From: Coriaria nepalensis
Taxonomy: Eukaryota > Streptophyta > Magnoliopsida > Cucurbitales > Coriariaceae
Direction: 5' to 3'
DNA: 64,000 nt
Assembly (NCBI GenBank): GCA_027186245.1
Contig: CP114489.1
Span: 6,207,501-6,271,500, forward strand
In this document: positions 11,271-24,056 of the stretch, piece after piece
Layout of the letters: every line of letters begins with the position of its first letter
Numbering within the stretch: position 1 is the stretch's first letter
Position numbers and translations under genes: made by a program
Notes under the pieces: generated by a model
Database searches by the model: none
The model's input: the letters and a program-made list of their open reading frames with translations, nothing else
What the model was told of the DNA's origin: nothing

Positions 11271-12416
11271 ATGTTCAAAAGTAGTAACGAGATTTTTGAT
11301 TTGTATTCGCAGAGTTAAAACCATGTTCAAGTGGTAACGAGATTATTGATTGAAAACATAATGATTGCTGAAATTAAATAAAACATACATGATTCATTAT
11401 AATTGAAATAAATATCAAAGTTTCGGAATAGTAAATATAAGGCATGAATGCAAAAAATAAAACACATGAAATTATTTATTACTAAACCATGATAAATTAA
11501 CTCAACAATTTATATGTCGTCTTAGGGTCGGTAATATTAATTTCAAATTAATTTTGAGACATTCCCAAACTTACGGGTAAAACTCGAATATCTCATATTT
11601 TCTTTGTTCCTCATAAGTTATTGTTTATTCTAATCAAGATACAATTAATCGCTTAAAACTTAATTATGACTTTGTGAGTGTAACCTATTATTTCGGAATC
11701 AATGACTTAGCTTGAAAGTTTTCACGTTATGGTCGGTCAAGTTTGAAATACATCATTTTTCCTTATCTTCTTAAAAAATCAACCTCGGTATTGATATGGT
11801 CTGAAACCTTCCTTAGGGGGACGGAAACAAAGTCGTGTCGAGGCCCTTTCCATATCTCATGGTGTTATTATATTAATAATAGAGACTATATGTTATATTG
11901 TCATATCAAAATTCTTCCACTTATTATTTTAAAACATGTGTTTTCATAAAATATTCACTGTTTTCAAATACAACTAATTAATTAATTCTAAATTAATTAC
12001 TAGGTAATTAATCAATGAATATAATCCTATTATTTATAAATACCAATCTTATTGAGCTTAGGTTCAATTTAAACTTTTTATTTCATATCTTAATATGAAC
12101 CTAATTTTATTAGGTAAATCTAATTTATAATTAATAGCCTAATTACATTGATAAAACTTTAATAAAACTTCTTTTAACAAAGTTGGTCTTTTAAAGTCCT
12201 AACTTAAATGTTTGACTTTATTAGGTGTGATTACCAAGTTTAACTCTTTAAGACTTAGTCCATTTATATAATTAATTTCATCAACTAAATCACATAAATA
12301 AATAGAACAATCCTAATAAATCATATTTATACTTATGAGATGCATAATTTAAATATAAAATTGTGTGGATATTCATGTATGGCATATAATTGACTAATGT
12401 ATGAATATGTTATCAA
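11271..12416. other. AT-rich stretch, no gene; possible LTR remnant
   Basis: The composition is AT-rich with many TAATTA blocks. It sits where the 3' LTR of the minus-strand copia relic to its right would be, but I could not find matching LTR ends, a target duplication or a second copy. Nothing coding is recognised. Confidence 0.3.
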
Positions 12417-14990
12417 TCAATTCATTCTAGATAAATAAACAGATATAATGGACTGAGAAATTTTAAGTTGTAACTGGATATGAATATTTCTTGCTTTAAG
12501 CTTGTCAATGGTTCCATCCACTTTTATTTTCATTATGAAAATCCATTTGCAAACAATTGGTATGGAACCTTGTGAGAGGTCAACAAAAACCAAGATTTTG
12601 TTTTCAATTGATTCTATTTCATCACTTATAGCTTCCTTCCAAAATGCAAAATCTTGTGATTTCATTGCTTCTTGAAACATTTTGGGATCAACTTCTTTAT
12701 TGAAGCAATAAGGAAACTGTTTACTAACCAATTCACGTGTTTCTTCAACTAAGAACATGAATAAATTAGAATCACAGTCTTTGATTTCCTTGCTCTTTTG
12801 TTCCTCCGAAGTTCAATGACTTAATTCCCACTATCATTTTCTAAAGCCTCTTTTTCTTACCGATATCTTGTTTTTGTTCCAGAATTTGTTTCATTCATTT
12901 TAGGAATAGAACTAAATCTATTTTCTTCTAAAATAGCATCCCTATTTAGTATTTACTGATATTGAGCTATTGCGTTCTATAACCATAATCTATAAGGTTT
13001 GCTATTTCATACAGATCTAACACCTCTCTCGCACAACTCTTTCCATTTGGGTTTGGGTACTTTGACAATTGCCCTACACCTCCAAACTCTTGGATTGTTT
13101 AGGCTGAGCTTGCTTTTATTCAAGAACTCATAAAGGTCTGCTTTGCTACTTTTATCAGGAACTCTATTCAAAATATTGCATGCAATAAGCAATGCTTCAC
13201 CCCAAAAATCTTGGCTTAAACCAGAATTTGATAGCATTGCGTTAAACTATTTTAGTTATAGTACACGATTCTTTTGGTATCCCACACCATTTTGTTGTTG
13301 TGTGTAGGGAGCAGTTGTTTCATGAATGATTCCTGTGAACTCAGGATATATGGAATCATAATATTCTCCTCCCATGTATAATCTTAGACATTACATAAAA
13401 GATCAACAATGCAATTAAGCTTGAGCCTTATAGATCTTAAATTTTTCCATAACTTCATCTTTATAATTTAACAAGTAAATATAACATAATCTTGAGCAAT
13501 CATTTATAAATGTGAAATAATATTTCTTTCCACCCAATCATACAAATCACACACATCATTATGAATAAGATCAAGCATACTCGATGGTATATCTACTTTA
13601 GGAAAATGGTTTCTTGTAATCTTGGTAACATGCATTATATGAATTTTCCTTCTGATTTTTTGAAATACGATAATAAATCCATTATAACCAAATCTTGAAA
13701 TCTTCTAAAATTTACATATCATAATCTATGATACCAAAGAAAAGATGGCTCAACCATATAAATATAAATAATAATATTATTATTAAAGTAAACATTTAGT
13801 TTAAGCATACCCTAACTTATACCCCTTTAGAAAGTATAAATTTATCACCTAATAAATAAGTTTAAATCCAAACTTGTTCAACAAACTATCTGAAACCAAT
13901 TCTTCCTAACTTTTGGTATATAAAATACATTAGTAAGAGTAACAATACATCTAGAAGTAAACTTCAATTTTACTTCTCCGAGTACAAAATCAATGGCTTA
14001 ATTCCCATGAATAGCATCGTTTCACTATCAGCAGATTTTAGTCTTGAAGAAATTTCAATTTTTGCAAACATGTTGGGTAGCGGCAGAATCACCTACCGAG
14101 CATTGTAATCGTCAAGCGAAATCATAACAAGAAGATTTTTGTATGTGGCACTTAGGAATCCTTTCTTGTCTTTCTTCTTTTTAAGAAATTTGCATTCGGA
14201 CATATAATTTCATTCCTTATGATAGAAACAACATTTGGCCTTTTTCTTTTACCTCTTGTTTTGTAGGTGGTCATTTTATTAATTATTCCTCTTGTTTGAG
14301 GACTTGCTTAGACGGTCTTTCTTCAACCACATGCACTTCAGAAATATGAAATTCTTTATTTTCATCCTGCATGCGCAATTTCTCTTCAACATGAAGTTCG
14401 TTAGCAAGATATCAAGAGTAATATCTTTCTTTTTTTATGTTTAAGGCTTTTCTTAAAGTCTTTCCAAGAAAGGGGTAGTCTATCAGTTATATAACTAACA
14501 ATTATAGTTTGTGTATAGTTTGTGTTGTGTAAAGCTATTTAAAATTTTTTCTATCTTAGCAAATTAATCCATCACAAATCTTCCATCGACCATCTTAAAA
14601 GTATTGAACTTAGATATAGGAAATTTCTTAGTGGTTATGCCCTCTGCATGAATTTCATCTCTGATGTATCCCCAAGTTCCTTTGCAGTAGGAACAATATG
14701 GTAGACTTCAAACAGTGATGCACTCATTGCATTCAGTATATGAACCCTGCAAATTTCATCATTTGTCTCTCACTTTTATATTTTCCTTGTAAAAGCAAGA
14801 GTTGCATTTTCAGAATCCCTAGGCTTGGGAGAATTCAGCACATACACCACTTGTAATGTTACCAATAAGAATTGAATCTGTTTCTGCTACTGGGTTGAGT
14901 TCTGTTATTTTGATTGAGTCGTGCCAATATCATTTGCAACTAATCCTTATAACATGATAACAAGCCAAACTGACGCTTTGAAGAGGTATC
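12417..14990 (-). mobile_element. Ty1/copia gag-pol relic, heavily decayed
   Basis: Read from right to left it shows a gag segment around 14.4-14.8 kb, a degenerate zinc knuckle at about 14160-14250 (CCFYHKEWNYMSEC-like), and a protease start near 14070-14100 with the D-S-A triad followed by TQHVCKN. Integrase core remnants follow at 13007-13237 (LSQDFWGEALLIACNILNRVP), and the N-terminal part of reverse transcriptase lies at 12417-12758 (DPKMFQEAMKSQDFAFWKEAI, then CKWIF). Domain order fits Copia. Many stops and frameshifts are present and the rest of RT and RNase H is missing, so it is dead. Confidence 0.85.
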
Positions 14991-15214
14991 CTAGCAATTT
15001 TCTAGTTTCTAATTCGCCTTTTTGGTTTTCTCGTTACTCTATAATGTTCATGAAATGAGCAAAAAGATAATGAAGTGTACAGAAGGGACAAAATTTTTAA
15101 GTTAAAATATGTTAAATTCATGAAGCAAAACAAAAAGAGAAAGCAGCTGGAATACTGAATCAAGCTGCTCAATTAATTAACAGATAATAATGTATACTTT
15201 ATTATTCACTGTCC

Positions 15215-17557
15215 CTATATATTTTTAATCAGGCTAACTTGATTGACCTCTTTAGAAAAACTTGCATTCCATAGAGTAGATTCGTCTTCCCCACACCTCT
15301 CATGAACATCGATCATCCTCTCAACAGGCTTGCAGAGACCACTGCACCTCCAATCGAACGAAGAAATGCATGTATTTCCGGTCAGACGCTTCATCTCGCA
15401 CTCTGCATTAAGCAAAATTTTACAAAAAATAAATCAATTTGGTCCTTGCAATAAATAAATCTCTTTTTTTTTTTTTGGTTAAATTGGAATTTTATCTTAC
15501 CAGCTTGTGAGCTGCAACAAATTCTCTTCTCATCAACGTGCTCAACCTCCAAACCGATAAACCAAGCTCCCAATGAAACATCTTCGTTCGCATATTCATG
15601 AAGAACATCCCTAAGATCAAAGAAATTTTATAGATGGTCCGGATGCAATTTTTTTTGGGTTGAGCATATAATTTCATAAAAAATAAGTAAGGAATAACTT
15701 GGTAACTTGTTTTTTAGTATAAAAGTAGCCAACTCTCTTGAAATAGCATATAATTGTCCAGTAGCATGACGGAAATATCTGTTTCCGATTTCGCCGAATT
15801 TCCAGTGCTCGGGTTCATGGTATTTTGCTTCCCTACAATCATTGAAAAGGTTAATTGATAACCTATCAAAGACATATATAATGTAACCAATTGGAAATAT
15901 ATAGTTCTTCTTCCTTACTTGCTAGAGAGGACAGGGCCGGATTTCATACAACCGAAATAAACTCGAGGCTTCATCTGATATTCGGATAGAGACACTCCAA
16001 GGGTGGCTGAATTTTTTATAAATAAATAAAAGAAAAAAAAAACTATGCAATAATCTTATAAATAGATTCTTTATTTTTTATTTATTTATTTATTTTTATT
16101 TACCTAAGTTTACATGAACATCATCATCAACTTTGATGTAGAAATCTGCATTCCACAAAGTAGCTGCGGTAGAAAAATAAGTCTTTGTCTTGGCTGATAA
16201 CTTATGGTAACCCTCAACATGATTCTGTTAATAGAAACACAAGAAATTTCAATGCATATATAATTCTAGTCCTACATAAATAATTATTTTTAGGCCAAAA
16301 AACTAAAAACTATAAATATTCAGAACATATCTAATGGGAAGAGAGGTATATACCAGCCTCAAGAAATCTCCATGCTCGAGGTCCTCTGCGTCGATAGATT
16401 TATCGAGAATTCCATTTGCTTTCTTACTAATAAACAAAAGTCACGAAAGTAATCACCGTTTTGTTTTTCCCTTTTAAGTTAATATCTAATACTATACAAT
16501 TATAAAAAAGATTCATAATTAAGGGCTTATTTGATAAACTGGCAAATCTCACCTGTGACCGATCACAAAACGTATGACTATACCCTTTTCTTCCTCCAAT
16601 TTCTTTCTTTTCTCACCTATAAATATTTTTTTATCATTTGTTTTAAAGAAACAAAAAATCGATTCGAACATAATTGAGAAAACGGAGTTAGAACATATGT
16701 AATTTTCAGACACCTTGTGGCATCCAAGTTGCACGAACCGAATCTCTTCTTTTCCGGCTACTAAAAGCCGTATTAATTCCTATAACCATGAAGTATTTCC
16801 TCTTCGAATTTGATCCGGCATATTTTCCTTGTATCGATGAAGCAGTTCCTATAGACGCATTTGCTGCCTTCTCTGCTTGTAGTTTCATCTCCAAATCTAA
16901 AATTGTCTTATTCAATGACCTGAAAAACCATAAGACTAAATAATCTAGCTTGGTCTTAACTAGATACTAATGTCATATAATGAATTAAAATCTAGATCCA
17001 ATGACCATCTTAACTTACCGGATAGTCGCCTCATTTCTTGAATTCTCCTCTTGATGGTATTTGGCTCTATTTTTCAGCAACTAATGTTGAACACCAAATA
17101 TTAATTGAAAGAAAAGGACATGATCATGTCATAATGTTAAGAAAAGATATAATGCTGAATTGAAAACCAAATTGCATAATGAAAACTCTTAAGAATTAAC
17201 CTGGTAAACTTCAAATCCATGCACAAGCTCGGGTTTTAATTGTGATCCACTGTGCTCGTTACTGATCGTAGATTTCTTTCCAATACCTTTAGCTTCTGGC
17301 ATCGTCCACATCCTAATGGAGCATAACCTTCATCAGTATGAAATACAGACAAAACCAGAATAAAGGGGGAAAAAATTGTATTGATTATTGTTAACAGAAA
17401 CAAAATGAAAACCCAATTAGGCAAATAAAGAAAGAAACCTGTTCGTAAAGAACATTCCGGCACAAAAGCTTCCGAAACATAACAAAAGAGCCCAATTTTT
17501 GGATAGTACAATCTTTGCAGATAAATCTGTCCCATTTCCTCTACTCTTCATAGACAT
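15215..17557 (-). CDS. Beta-1,3-galactosyltransferase-like protein (GT31, DUF4094), 422 aa, 11 exons
   Basis: A type II Golgi enzyme expected to transfer galactose in beta-1,3 linkage from UDP-Gal, for example onto arabinogalactan proteins or N-glycans. Exons (minus): 17557-17439, 17312-17201, 17080-17019, 16919-16714, 16616-16553, 16426-16354, 16224-16104, 16006-15919, 15832-15707, 15610-15501 and 15402-15215. All borders are GT-AG and the frame is kept to the TAG at 15215. The protein starts [15 protein letters not shown] and has one membrane segment at about residues 21-36. The DUF4094 region follows, then [13 protein letters not shown] at the start of the galactosyltransferase domain. The metal-binding motif KVDDDVHVN is at residues 243-251, then [18 protein letters not shown]. 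The C-terminus has the family's [11 protein letters not shown] block. The length is typical for plant B3GALT proteins. A second in-frame ATG two codons in (17551) is an alternative start. The exact acceptor substrate cannot be read from sequence. Confidence 0.93.
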
Positions 17558-17820
17558 ATCTGTAATTCTAACTAAGCTTAATACCTATTAGCTAACCAAA
17601 AGAATAATGAAAGAAAAAAAATGTTTGAAAGAAAGAATATTATGCAATAGTGGAAGCAGCACCAAGTGAAGAACTTGAGGAGTTTGTGGGTTTCACTTAC
17701 ACTCTCTCTCCCTCAGTTTGGAGAGAGAGATGTGCATCGAAATTTGAATGGTTTAATCACTTCCTCTTAGTATTTGAAACTTATAGAAATATCAGTTTCT
17801 CGCAGGTTTCAATTTTCTAA
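17558..17820 (-). promoter_or_regulatory. 5' leader and promoter region of the galactosyltransferase gene
   Basis: It contains a pyrimidine/purine block at 17700-17731 where CTCTCTCTCC is followed by GGAGAGAGAG, able to form a short hairpin. Such CT/GA tracts are common in plant 5' leaders. No clear TATA element was fixed. Confidence 0.35.
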
Positions 17821-17995
17821 CTTAATGATACTATTAAATGTACAACTAAAACGGTAATTGAAGCTTAACATCAGTTTTCCCTTAGGTATCATTTTTTCCA
17901 GTTTAATGATACTATTAAATGTACAACTCAAACAGTATAACACTTTCATATAGCGACTTAATATTAAATGTACAATTAAAACAGTATAACAAATT
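17815..17995. repeat. Short tandem repeat, three degenerate copies
   Basis: The segment TTAATGATACTATTAAATG with a following GTACAACTAAAAC block occurs near 17821 and 17902, and a shorter form (TTAATATTAAATGTACAATT) near 17957. Spacing is about 81 and 56 bp. Overlapping open frames on both strands arise from the repeat and are not genes. Confidence 0.6.
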
Positions 17996-18117
17996 TGTCT
18001 CATTTCGTTTCGTGGAGAGATTATTTGTACTGTCAAGATTAAGTTTCAACAATTTTAAATGTCTTAATCTTACAATGCAAGATACTTTTAGTCTGCAATT
18101 ATTACACATCCGGCCGC

Positions 18118-18450
18118 ACTTACGTCAAAGGCACATTAAGTGGATTAGATGGGAACGTCGCCCAATTGGTTCATTGGTTCTTAATATGGATGCGGCTAGC
18201 AAAGGTAATCCCGGTCTAGGTAGAGGAGGATGATTGTTCGAGATCATCAAAGCAATTTTGTGCAGGTGTATTCGCTCTCCTCGGATATTAGAATTAGTGC
18301 GGTTGTAGAAAATAAGATTCTTTTAAAAAGCATTATTTTGTCTATGCCATGGCCTTAAAAAATTTTCTACTCATTTTTATTCTTCGTACCATGAATATGG
18401 TTAAAAGCGATTTTAATATTCCTCAATCTCTCAGGAACATTATCAATCAA
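18118..18450 (+). pseudogene. RNase H-like (RVT_3) fragment of a non-LTR element or related protein
   Basis: The frame from 18118 reads WERRPIGSLVLNMDAASKGN then PG, matching the start of plant RVT_3 RNase H domains, where the first catalytic Asp sits in the N-x-D-x-A-S-K-G-N-P motif. A frameshift follows near 18230, after which RDHQSNFVQVYSLSSDI continues the domain. No reverse transcriptase is nearby. LINE-type elements and some host proteins carry this domain; given the frameshift I favour a retroelement fragment. Confidence 0.65.
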
Positions 18451-20100
18451 ATTTTAGGCAAAAAAAATTTTTTGAAAAGTTAAAGAGTTAAATAATAATA
18501 ATAATAAGTTTATGGGGTCAAATTATAAATTTTAAAATTAAAACACTTTTGTTTCTATGCTCCTGCGATAAGACCAGTGAAGGAAAAAAAAATTGCTCTC
18601 ACCCTCCCTCTCACCGTCTCTCTCGCTCTCTCTCTCTAAATTCATGGTTAGAAACTTCAAATTCATGGTATTTTCTTCAAAATCTTGCATGGTTGAGTTT
18701 GATTCTTCTCCGAAATTTAGAAATTTGTCAAATTTCTTCATATTTCAGAGATTGAACGTAAGAACTCTAATCCTCAAAAATTTTGGAAATTCTCTTCTTA
18801 ACTTTGATGAAAGTTATTTCTCGAACCTTGATAGTTTGAATCTACTAGTTTAATTATGGGTATTAGTTGTTAAATTGATTTGGGAAAAATTAGGGTTTGT
18901 GAAGGAATTATTAGGATAGGGTTAAATTGTAACAATTATAGTAGAATGTGTATAGGGATATTGAAAAGGATAATAGTTGGTTTATGGGTTTGCATGGATA
19001 TAAAAAGGGATTATAGTGAAATTAGGTTTGATTGGAATTTGGCTAATTAATTGAATAGTCTAAATTGAAAATGAGTATATTAAAAGTGTTTCAGTTAATC
19101 ATATAAAGAAAGGTGTTTAAGTAAATGATTGATATCTTAGGATTCATAATTTCTTGTTCTCGAATTTAGGTGCATCGACGACTATTCCACCCGAAACTTC
19201 GTGAGTCGCTTTTGTCTATAATCTCTTAGCTTATCCCATTATGAGTAAATATTATGTGGTTACGTAACATATTTCAAATCCGTCATGCATAATAAATTGT
19301 TTCATTGGATATAATTGATTAAAATTGATTGATCATCATATTGATGATTTTTGAAAAAACTTGGCTTTTAAATGATTATTTGAAATTGGCATGCATTAGT
19401 CGGGATAAGTATGTAGGAAACTAAGCTCATATTGATTTTAAAATATATTTATGTTTCATGATATGTACATGAACTTTTAGTGAAGACATGATTGTCTTAA
19501 GTATCGTGATCGTGAAGGAATTGTATGACCCATGATTGCAATTGTGCATATGAATATGTATTGTGTGCTTGATTGTCAAGTCGTCAGGATAGCTGTAGCT
19601 ATCAGCAGTATTGATAGTTTTGGTGTATCTTGATCTATTATATATATATAACATGTGTAGAATCATATGGATATACTGGTTACTTGTATAATGAAAGAAA
19701 CACATATAGAATCATTGATTTCATTATGACTCCCTCTCATTCCTTAATCCATCCCTCTCATTCCTTAATCCATTTTAGGCTCCGTCATAAAATCGTGCTA
19801 AATACTATTTAATTTAACCTCAAAATCATGATAACCGGAGGAAAAAAAAAAGGTAGCATGTATATATATACATGCATATATATACATGCATATTACACTA
19901 ATTGGCAGCAGGTAGAGAAACTGAAGATCCAGTTTATATCAATTTGCAAAGCTATAAATAAGCTTAGACAGTATTTGCTTCCATTTTATACTCGGATTCT
20001 ACTCAACTAGTGAAAATCAGTCAACACTTGCTGCAATCATGCTCATAACAGGGAAATAAGAAAAGGGCAAAAGAGTAATTAAATTACCCAGGTCTCTTCT
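18451..20100. other. Intergenic between galactosyltransferase and chloroplast RNP genes; no gene recognised
   Basis: It includes a CT-rich tract at about 18595-18640, several short open frames with no known motif, a TATATATA run near 19640, and a repeated TACATGCATATATATACATGC-like block near 19868-19892. A direct repeat of CCCTCTCATTCCTTAATCCAT occurs at about 19731 and 19751. The 3' part should hold the promoter of the RNP gene. Confidence 0.4.
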
Positions 20101-20168
20101 CCCTTTAAAATTGTTTTTATTCTAATAACACATGGAATTAGCATCAACTTCTTATCTTCTTCTTTCCC

Positions 20169-21834
20169 ATGGCGGCACTGTCGTCCCACATCTCTAACTC
20201 CTATCCATCTTCTTCGTCCAAGTTATTTTGCCCTAAATTATCATCGCCCTCTATAAAGATTCCTACTTTTAACAACTCTAGCCCACTTTCCCTCTTTGGT
20301 CATAATCGTGGCCTCTTTCTCATCAACTCTACACCACTTTCTCTCACCCGACCACCTACAAAGCTCTCCTTCAAGCTGTGCTCCGCCTTGCAGGAAATTA
20401 CAGTGGAAGAAGAAGAAGAAGAAGAGAAAATCCAAGAAAATCCTAATCAGAAGAAAAAGCTTTATATCTTCAATTTGCCGTGGGCTTTCACTGTTGCAGA
20501 CATAAAGAATCTCTTTGGCCAATGTGGAACTGTTACTGACGTCGAGGTTCTTAATTCTTGTGTCCTGTTCCATTTTTTCATTGCTTTTTTTTTCACCCCA
20601 TTTTATGTGGAAGTGGGATACTGATGGGTTATAATTGCCTATATATTAATTTTTTTATAGGTTATAAAGCAAAAAAATGGAAGAAGTAGAGGCTTCGCGT
20701 TCGTAACAATGGCTTCCCCCGATGAAGCTCAAGCGGCCGTTGATAAATTTGACTCTCAAGTATGGTTCTGTGACATTTTATTTTAATTTGCTCTGACTGA
20801 AGGAGTTCTAACTTATTCATTTAAAGTTAAATTAGAAGAGGAAGGAATTTATCTTTTGTTGGGAAAGTATATTATAGTTTTAAGAGTAGAGCAGTAGCAG
20901 CATCGAATTACCGAACAGATTAACAGCATTGGTTTCTTCTACACGCGAGTTCTTCACCTTACATTCTTTCTGATTATGTTTTACTATTTAGCTTTTGGAA
21001 AACATTTTATCTTTAATATGTGAAATAAAATTTGCTCTCAAGGATGTATCAGGCAGGATAATTAAGGTAGAATTTGCAAAGAGACTCAAAAAGCCTCCCC
21101 CTCCACGCCCGCCAGGTCCTCCGCCTCCTAGGGAGACACACTACAAGCTATATGCATCAAATCTTTCATGGAAAGTAAGATCCAACAACCTCAGAGAATT
21201 TGTATCCGAACATTTCAATCCGGTTGCAACCAGAGTTGTCTTTGATAGTCCTTCCGGAAGATCTGCTGGATATGGTTTTGTCTCTTTTGCTACAAAGGAA
21301 GAAGCCGAAGCCGCACTTTCTTCTCTGGATGGGAAGGTAAAATGGAAGTTGCTTTTTGATCTTGTTGTCATCACTTCCTTTAATTTCAGTGAAAAAAAAT
21401 TATCGATCAACACAGTAATGGATCAACTCTTACTGATCACAAATGTTTCTCATAACTTAACTCAGCATGCTTTTATGGTAGGAACAGAAAAACAGCAGTA
21501 ATCACTGTCGCATGTAAAACTTTTAGAACCAAGATTAAAAGAGGCAAACAGAAAATAGATTGCAGATAAAGTGTATTGATATTTCGGGACAGGATATGCT
21601 ATGTAGCATAGTATCGTATCGTGTAACAGGGCATATGATCTGATTAGAAATATATTGTAGCTAATTAAGCCATAATAGTTAGTACATGTTACTTAGTAGC
21701 TGACTCTTCCTCTACACCAGGAATTGATGGGCAGACCTCTTCGCCTCAAGTTCAGTGAAAAGAATGTTGATGCATCTGGAATTATAGAGGATGAAGAAAA
21801 AACTGTTGGTGACCATCCTGAAGTTGCTCCATAG
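20169..21834 (+). CDS. Chloroplast two-RRM ribonucleoprotein (33 kDa-type RNP, At1g01080-like), 294 aa, 4 exons
   Basis: A plastid RNA-binding protein of the cpRNP type, which bind and stabilise or help edit chloroplast transcripts. Exons: 20169-20546, 20661-20759, 21043-21336 and 21721-21834. All introns are GT-AG and phase 0, and the stop TAG ends at 21834. Residues 1-70 are rich in Ser/Pro/Thr with few acids, as a transit peptide. A glutamate run follows (about 80-86). RRM1 spans about 97-172, with RNP2 LYIFNLPW and RNP1 RGFAFVTM (exon 2). A proline-rich linker (PPPPRPPGPPPPRE, 177-190) leads to RRM2 at about 194-270, with RNP2 LYASNLSW and RNP1 AGYGFVSF. The tail is short and acidic. Open reading through intron 1 or intron 3 gives longer false ends that I rejected, because the RRM fold continues only after splicing. 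The neighbouring starch synthase gene faces it tail to tail. Confidence 0.94.
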
Positions 21835-22700
21835 ATTCACACTGGTCGTATTTTTGATGATTTTGAGTTGAAATTAGTAGAATCTATATTTTTATCTCAC
21901 TTACTGGTTATATGTGCTGTATGTTACATTGTTTCTTTTTTTTTTTTTTTTACTAATCCATCTTTCACTCCGTTCACCCTGTTCACCATATGGGTAGAAC
22001 GATATTGTATTCATATTAGCATTGTCCTTATTTTACCAAAAATAAGAAAAGATGTTCCAATCCCTTAACACACACCAAATGTGTTGTTCAATTTTACCAA
22101 AAATAGAACGACATTGTATTCATATCAACTTAAAAAGTTGAAATTTGCTTCCTTGCAAGCTTCTTAGCAATCCATTCATGAGGAGAAACCTGTTATCATC
22201 ATCGTCATTATTTTTTTTGAAAAATATTTGCATTTTTATATCAATCCACAATGCCTTTTATTGTTAAATTTGTTCTTTCCAATTTTATTGGTACTAGAAG
22301 ACCCTATCTCATCTTGTAACCCTAACAGGCAAATTAGAATTAACCCTCTTACTTATGTTCAATTCTAATTCACTAGCTTTTTAACCTGCCACTATTAAGT
22401 CTAACTTAGGCACTACCCCGTATATTTTAAAGATTTTTTTCGCTACCTCATATTTAATCGGGAACGGATTGTGGCAAAATCATGGCTTGGCTAGTATCAT
22501 CTAGGACTTGGTCACTTCCTTTTGATGCTAGGTTCATCTTAAAGAATTTAAGATACATCCATCTAGACACTTAGATACATCCATCTTTCAATTAAACAAG
22601 GCACCCTTTAAGTAGGCTAAGTTTGGTGCGGATTAAGCAGCATAAAGAGAGTAACTTATTCCACATAGATAGAGGTGTCTCTGCCCCATCTATAAACCTC
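21835..22700. other. 3' flank of the chloroplast RNP gene; no gene
   Basis: AT-rich with a T-run at about 21935-21950. A short block containing ATTTTACCAAAAATA and GAACGAYATTGTATTCATAT is present twice (about 21998-22040 and 22090-22125), a local duplication. No coding region is recognised. Confidence 0.45.
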
Positions 22701-22716
22701 CTAATCTATTTCACCT

Positions 22717-22880
22717 TTATTTGCAATTGTCGCAGCTGCTCCACTTCATGTTATCTTGCTCTAAAGCCAACAAGACTTTGTTATGTAAAAGAAGAGCTCT
22801 CACCTTCTTCTTCCATGTGCCATAATCTGACTTTTCATCGAACCATGGTATGTAAATGCGAGTGATCATGTAAAAGGAAA
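22717..22880 (-). pseudogene. Copia gag N-terminal fragment
   Basis: The minus-strand frame contains FDEKSDYGTWKKKVRALLLH followed by NKVLLALEQ. This is the DUF4219/UBN2-type start of a plant copia gag (typical form F-D-G-x-x-D-Y-x-x-W-K-x-K-M-R-A-L-L). No downstream gag or pol is present, so it is an isolated fragment. Confidence 0.7.
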
Positions 22881-24056
22881 TCCCACAATACAAGGACCTA
22901 ATCAGCAAACTACTTAATTACCCACAACTCAACATGGCAAGAGCACCAACGGCTATGGAAATATTTTCCTTCTTAATTAACATAGTTGACGATGCATTTA
23001 TTTTATGAACGATCATGCAACGGTTACAATCTATTTAGTGTATATATTCTACCATCTACTACAAACAAATTAATTTTAATAAAAGACAATGAAAATTATA
23101 TTTTCCATGTTGCTTTTCTATTTTTTATAATGTTATTATCCTAATTTATTCTATTTTGGTATCGGAATAACAACCCAAAAACGTACACAATCTATGATAA
23201 TCCCACTTGGTATTTGTCGCAGCATATTTTTAGATGAATTCCTTAAGTAGTGCATCTCTGACTTATCCTTCCTTAAAGTAGTGAGAATATTTCTTTTCGC
23301 AACATATTTTTATGTCCCAAACATTTTTTTCTTTTTTTCATTCATCTTTATATACTGATTCTGTTGCAGTTTGTTTTGTGTCATTCTGAAACTTTATTGT
23401 CAAAATGTCTCCGGGAAAGAGGAAATACCCTACAAATCATGAAATTTCGAAATATGAAGGCACGGTTTATCAGATTTCATGATTTCATGATTTGTAGGGT
23501 TTAATATTTATGATAAAAATGAGTAGCATACAAGCACAAATATCACTCTATAGATAAAAATGATATTTATGATAAAGATAGGATTTAATATTCTACATGA
23601 CCATATACTTTGTGCGTATATAAATGTCAAATGGCATGATAAGTTAATCTTAAAGCCGATCAAGACATATTTCACAAGATACGACCGTAGTTTCAAACTT
23701 TCGATTTTAACATTACAAGTCATGAAAATCGATAATTAAACAACCTGCCATTTATTTTCATTGGATAGGTAAAATTACAATTGATGTATATGAATCAATG
23801 TAATGCCCCTGTATTACACGAAGCTTTTTACATGAAGCTACAAAAGTATTTACTTCTTAATCTCCATCTTTTCCCACTTCCGATTTTTATTTCACATTCA
23901 CTTGTAATGGTCTATGGCTAAAGAAAAAGAAGAGAAAAGAGAAAAAGAAGAGAGTACTTACTATTTAACTCCAGAAATCAAGCTATCACTTAGAACTGCA
24001 CAAAAGGGTAGAATAGGAAATTGAGTAGCATTGCCCCGGTGATCGAATTTCTTAAT
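22881..24056. other. Intergenic between the RNP fragment region and starch synthase III 3' end
   Basis: AT-rich. It holds the perfect stem-loop at 23427-23500 listed separately and the presumed 3' UTR of starch synthase III (about 23800-24056). No coding region is recognised. Confidence 0.5.
23427..23500. repeat. Perfect 19-bp inverted repeat (stem-loop)
   Basis: Arms ACCCTACAAATCATGAAAT (23427-23445) and its exact complement (23482-23500) are separated by 36 bp. The loop contains a 20-bp block (23457-23476) that is identical to sequence at the 3' end of starch synthase III intron 2 (31267-31286). Confidence 0.8.

Noticed and set aside
20995..21501. 168-codon frame read as one protein
   Set aside because: Its first 16 codons are intron 2 and its end is intron 3; splicing gives a continuous RRM2 only for 21043-21336.
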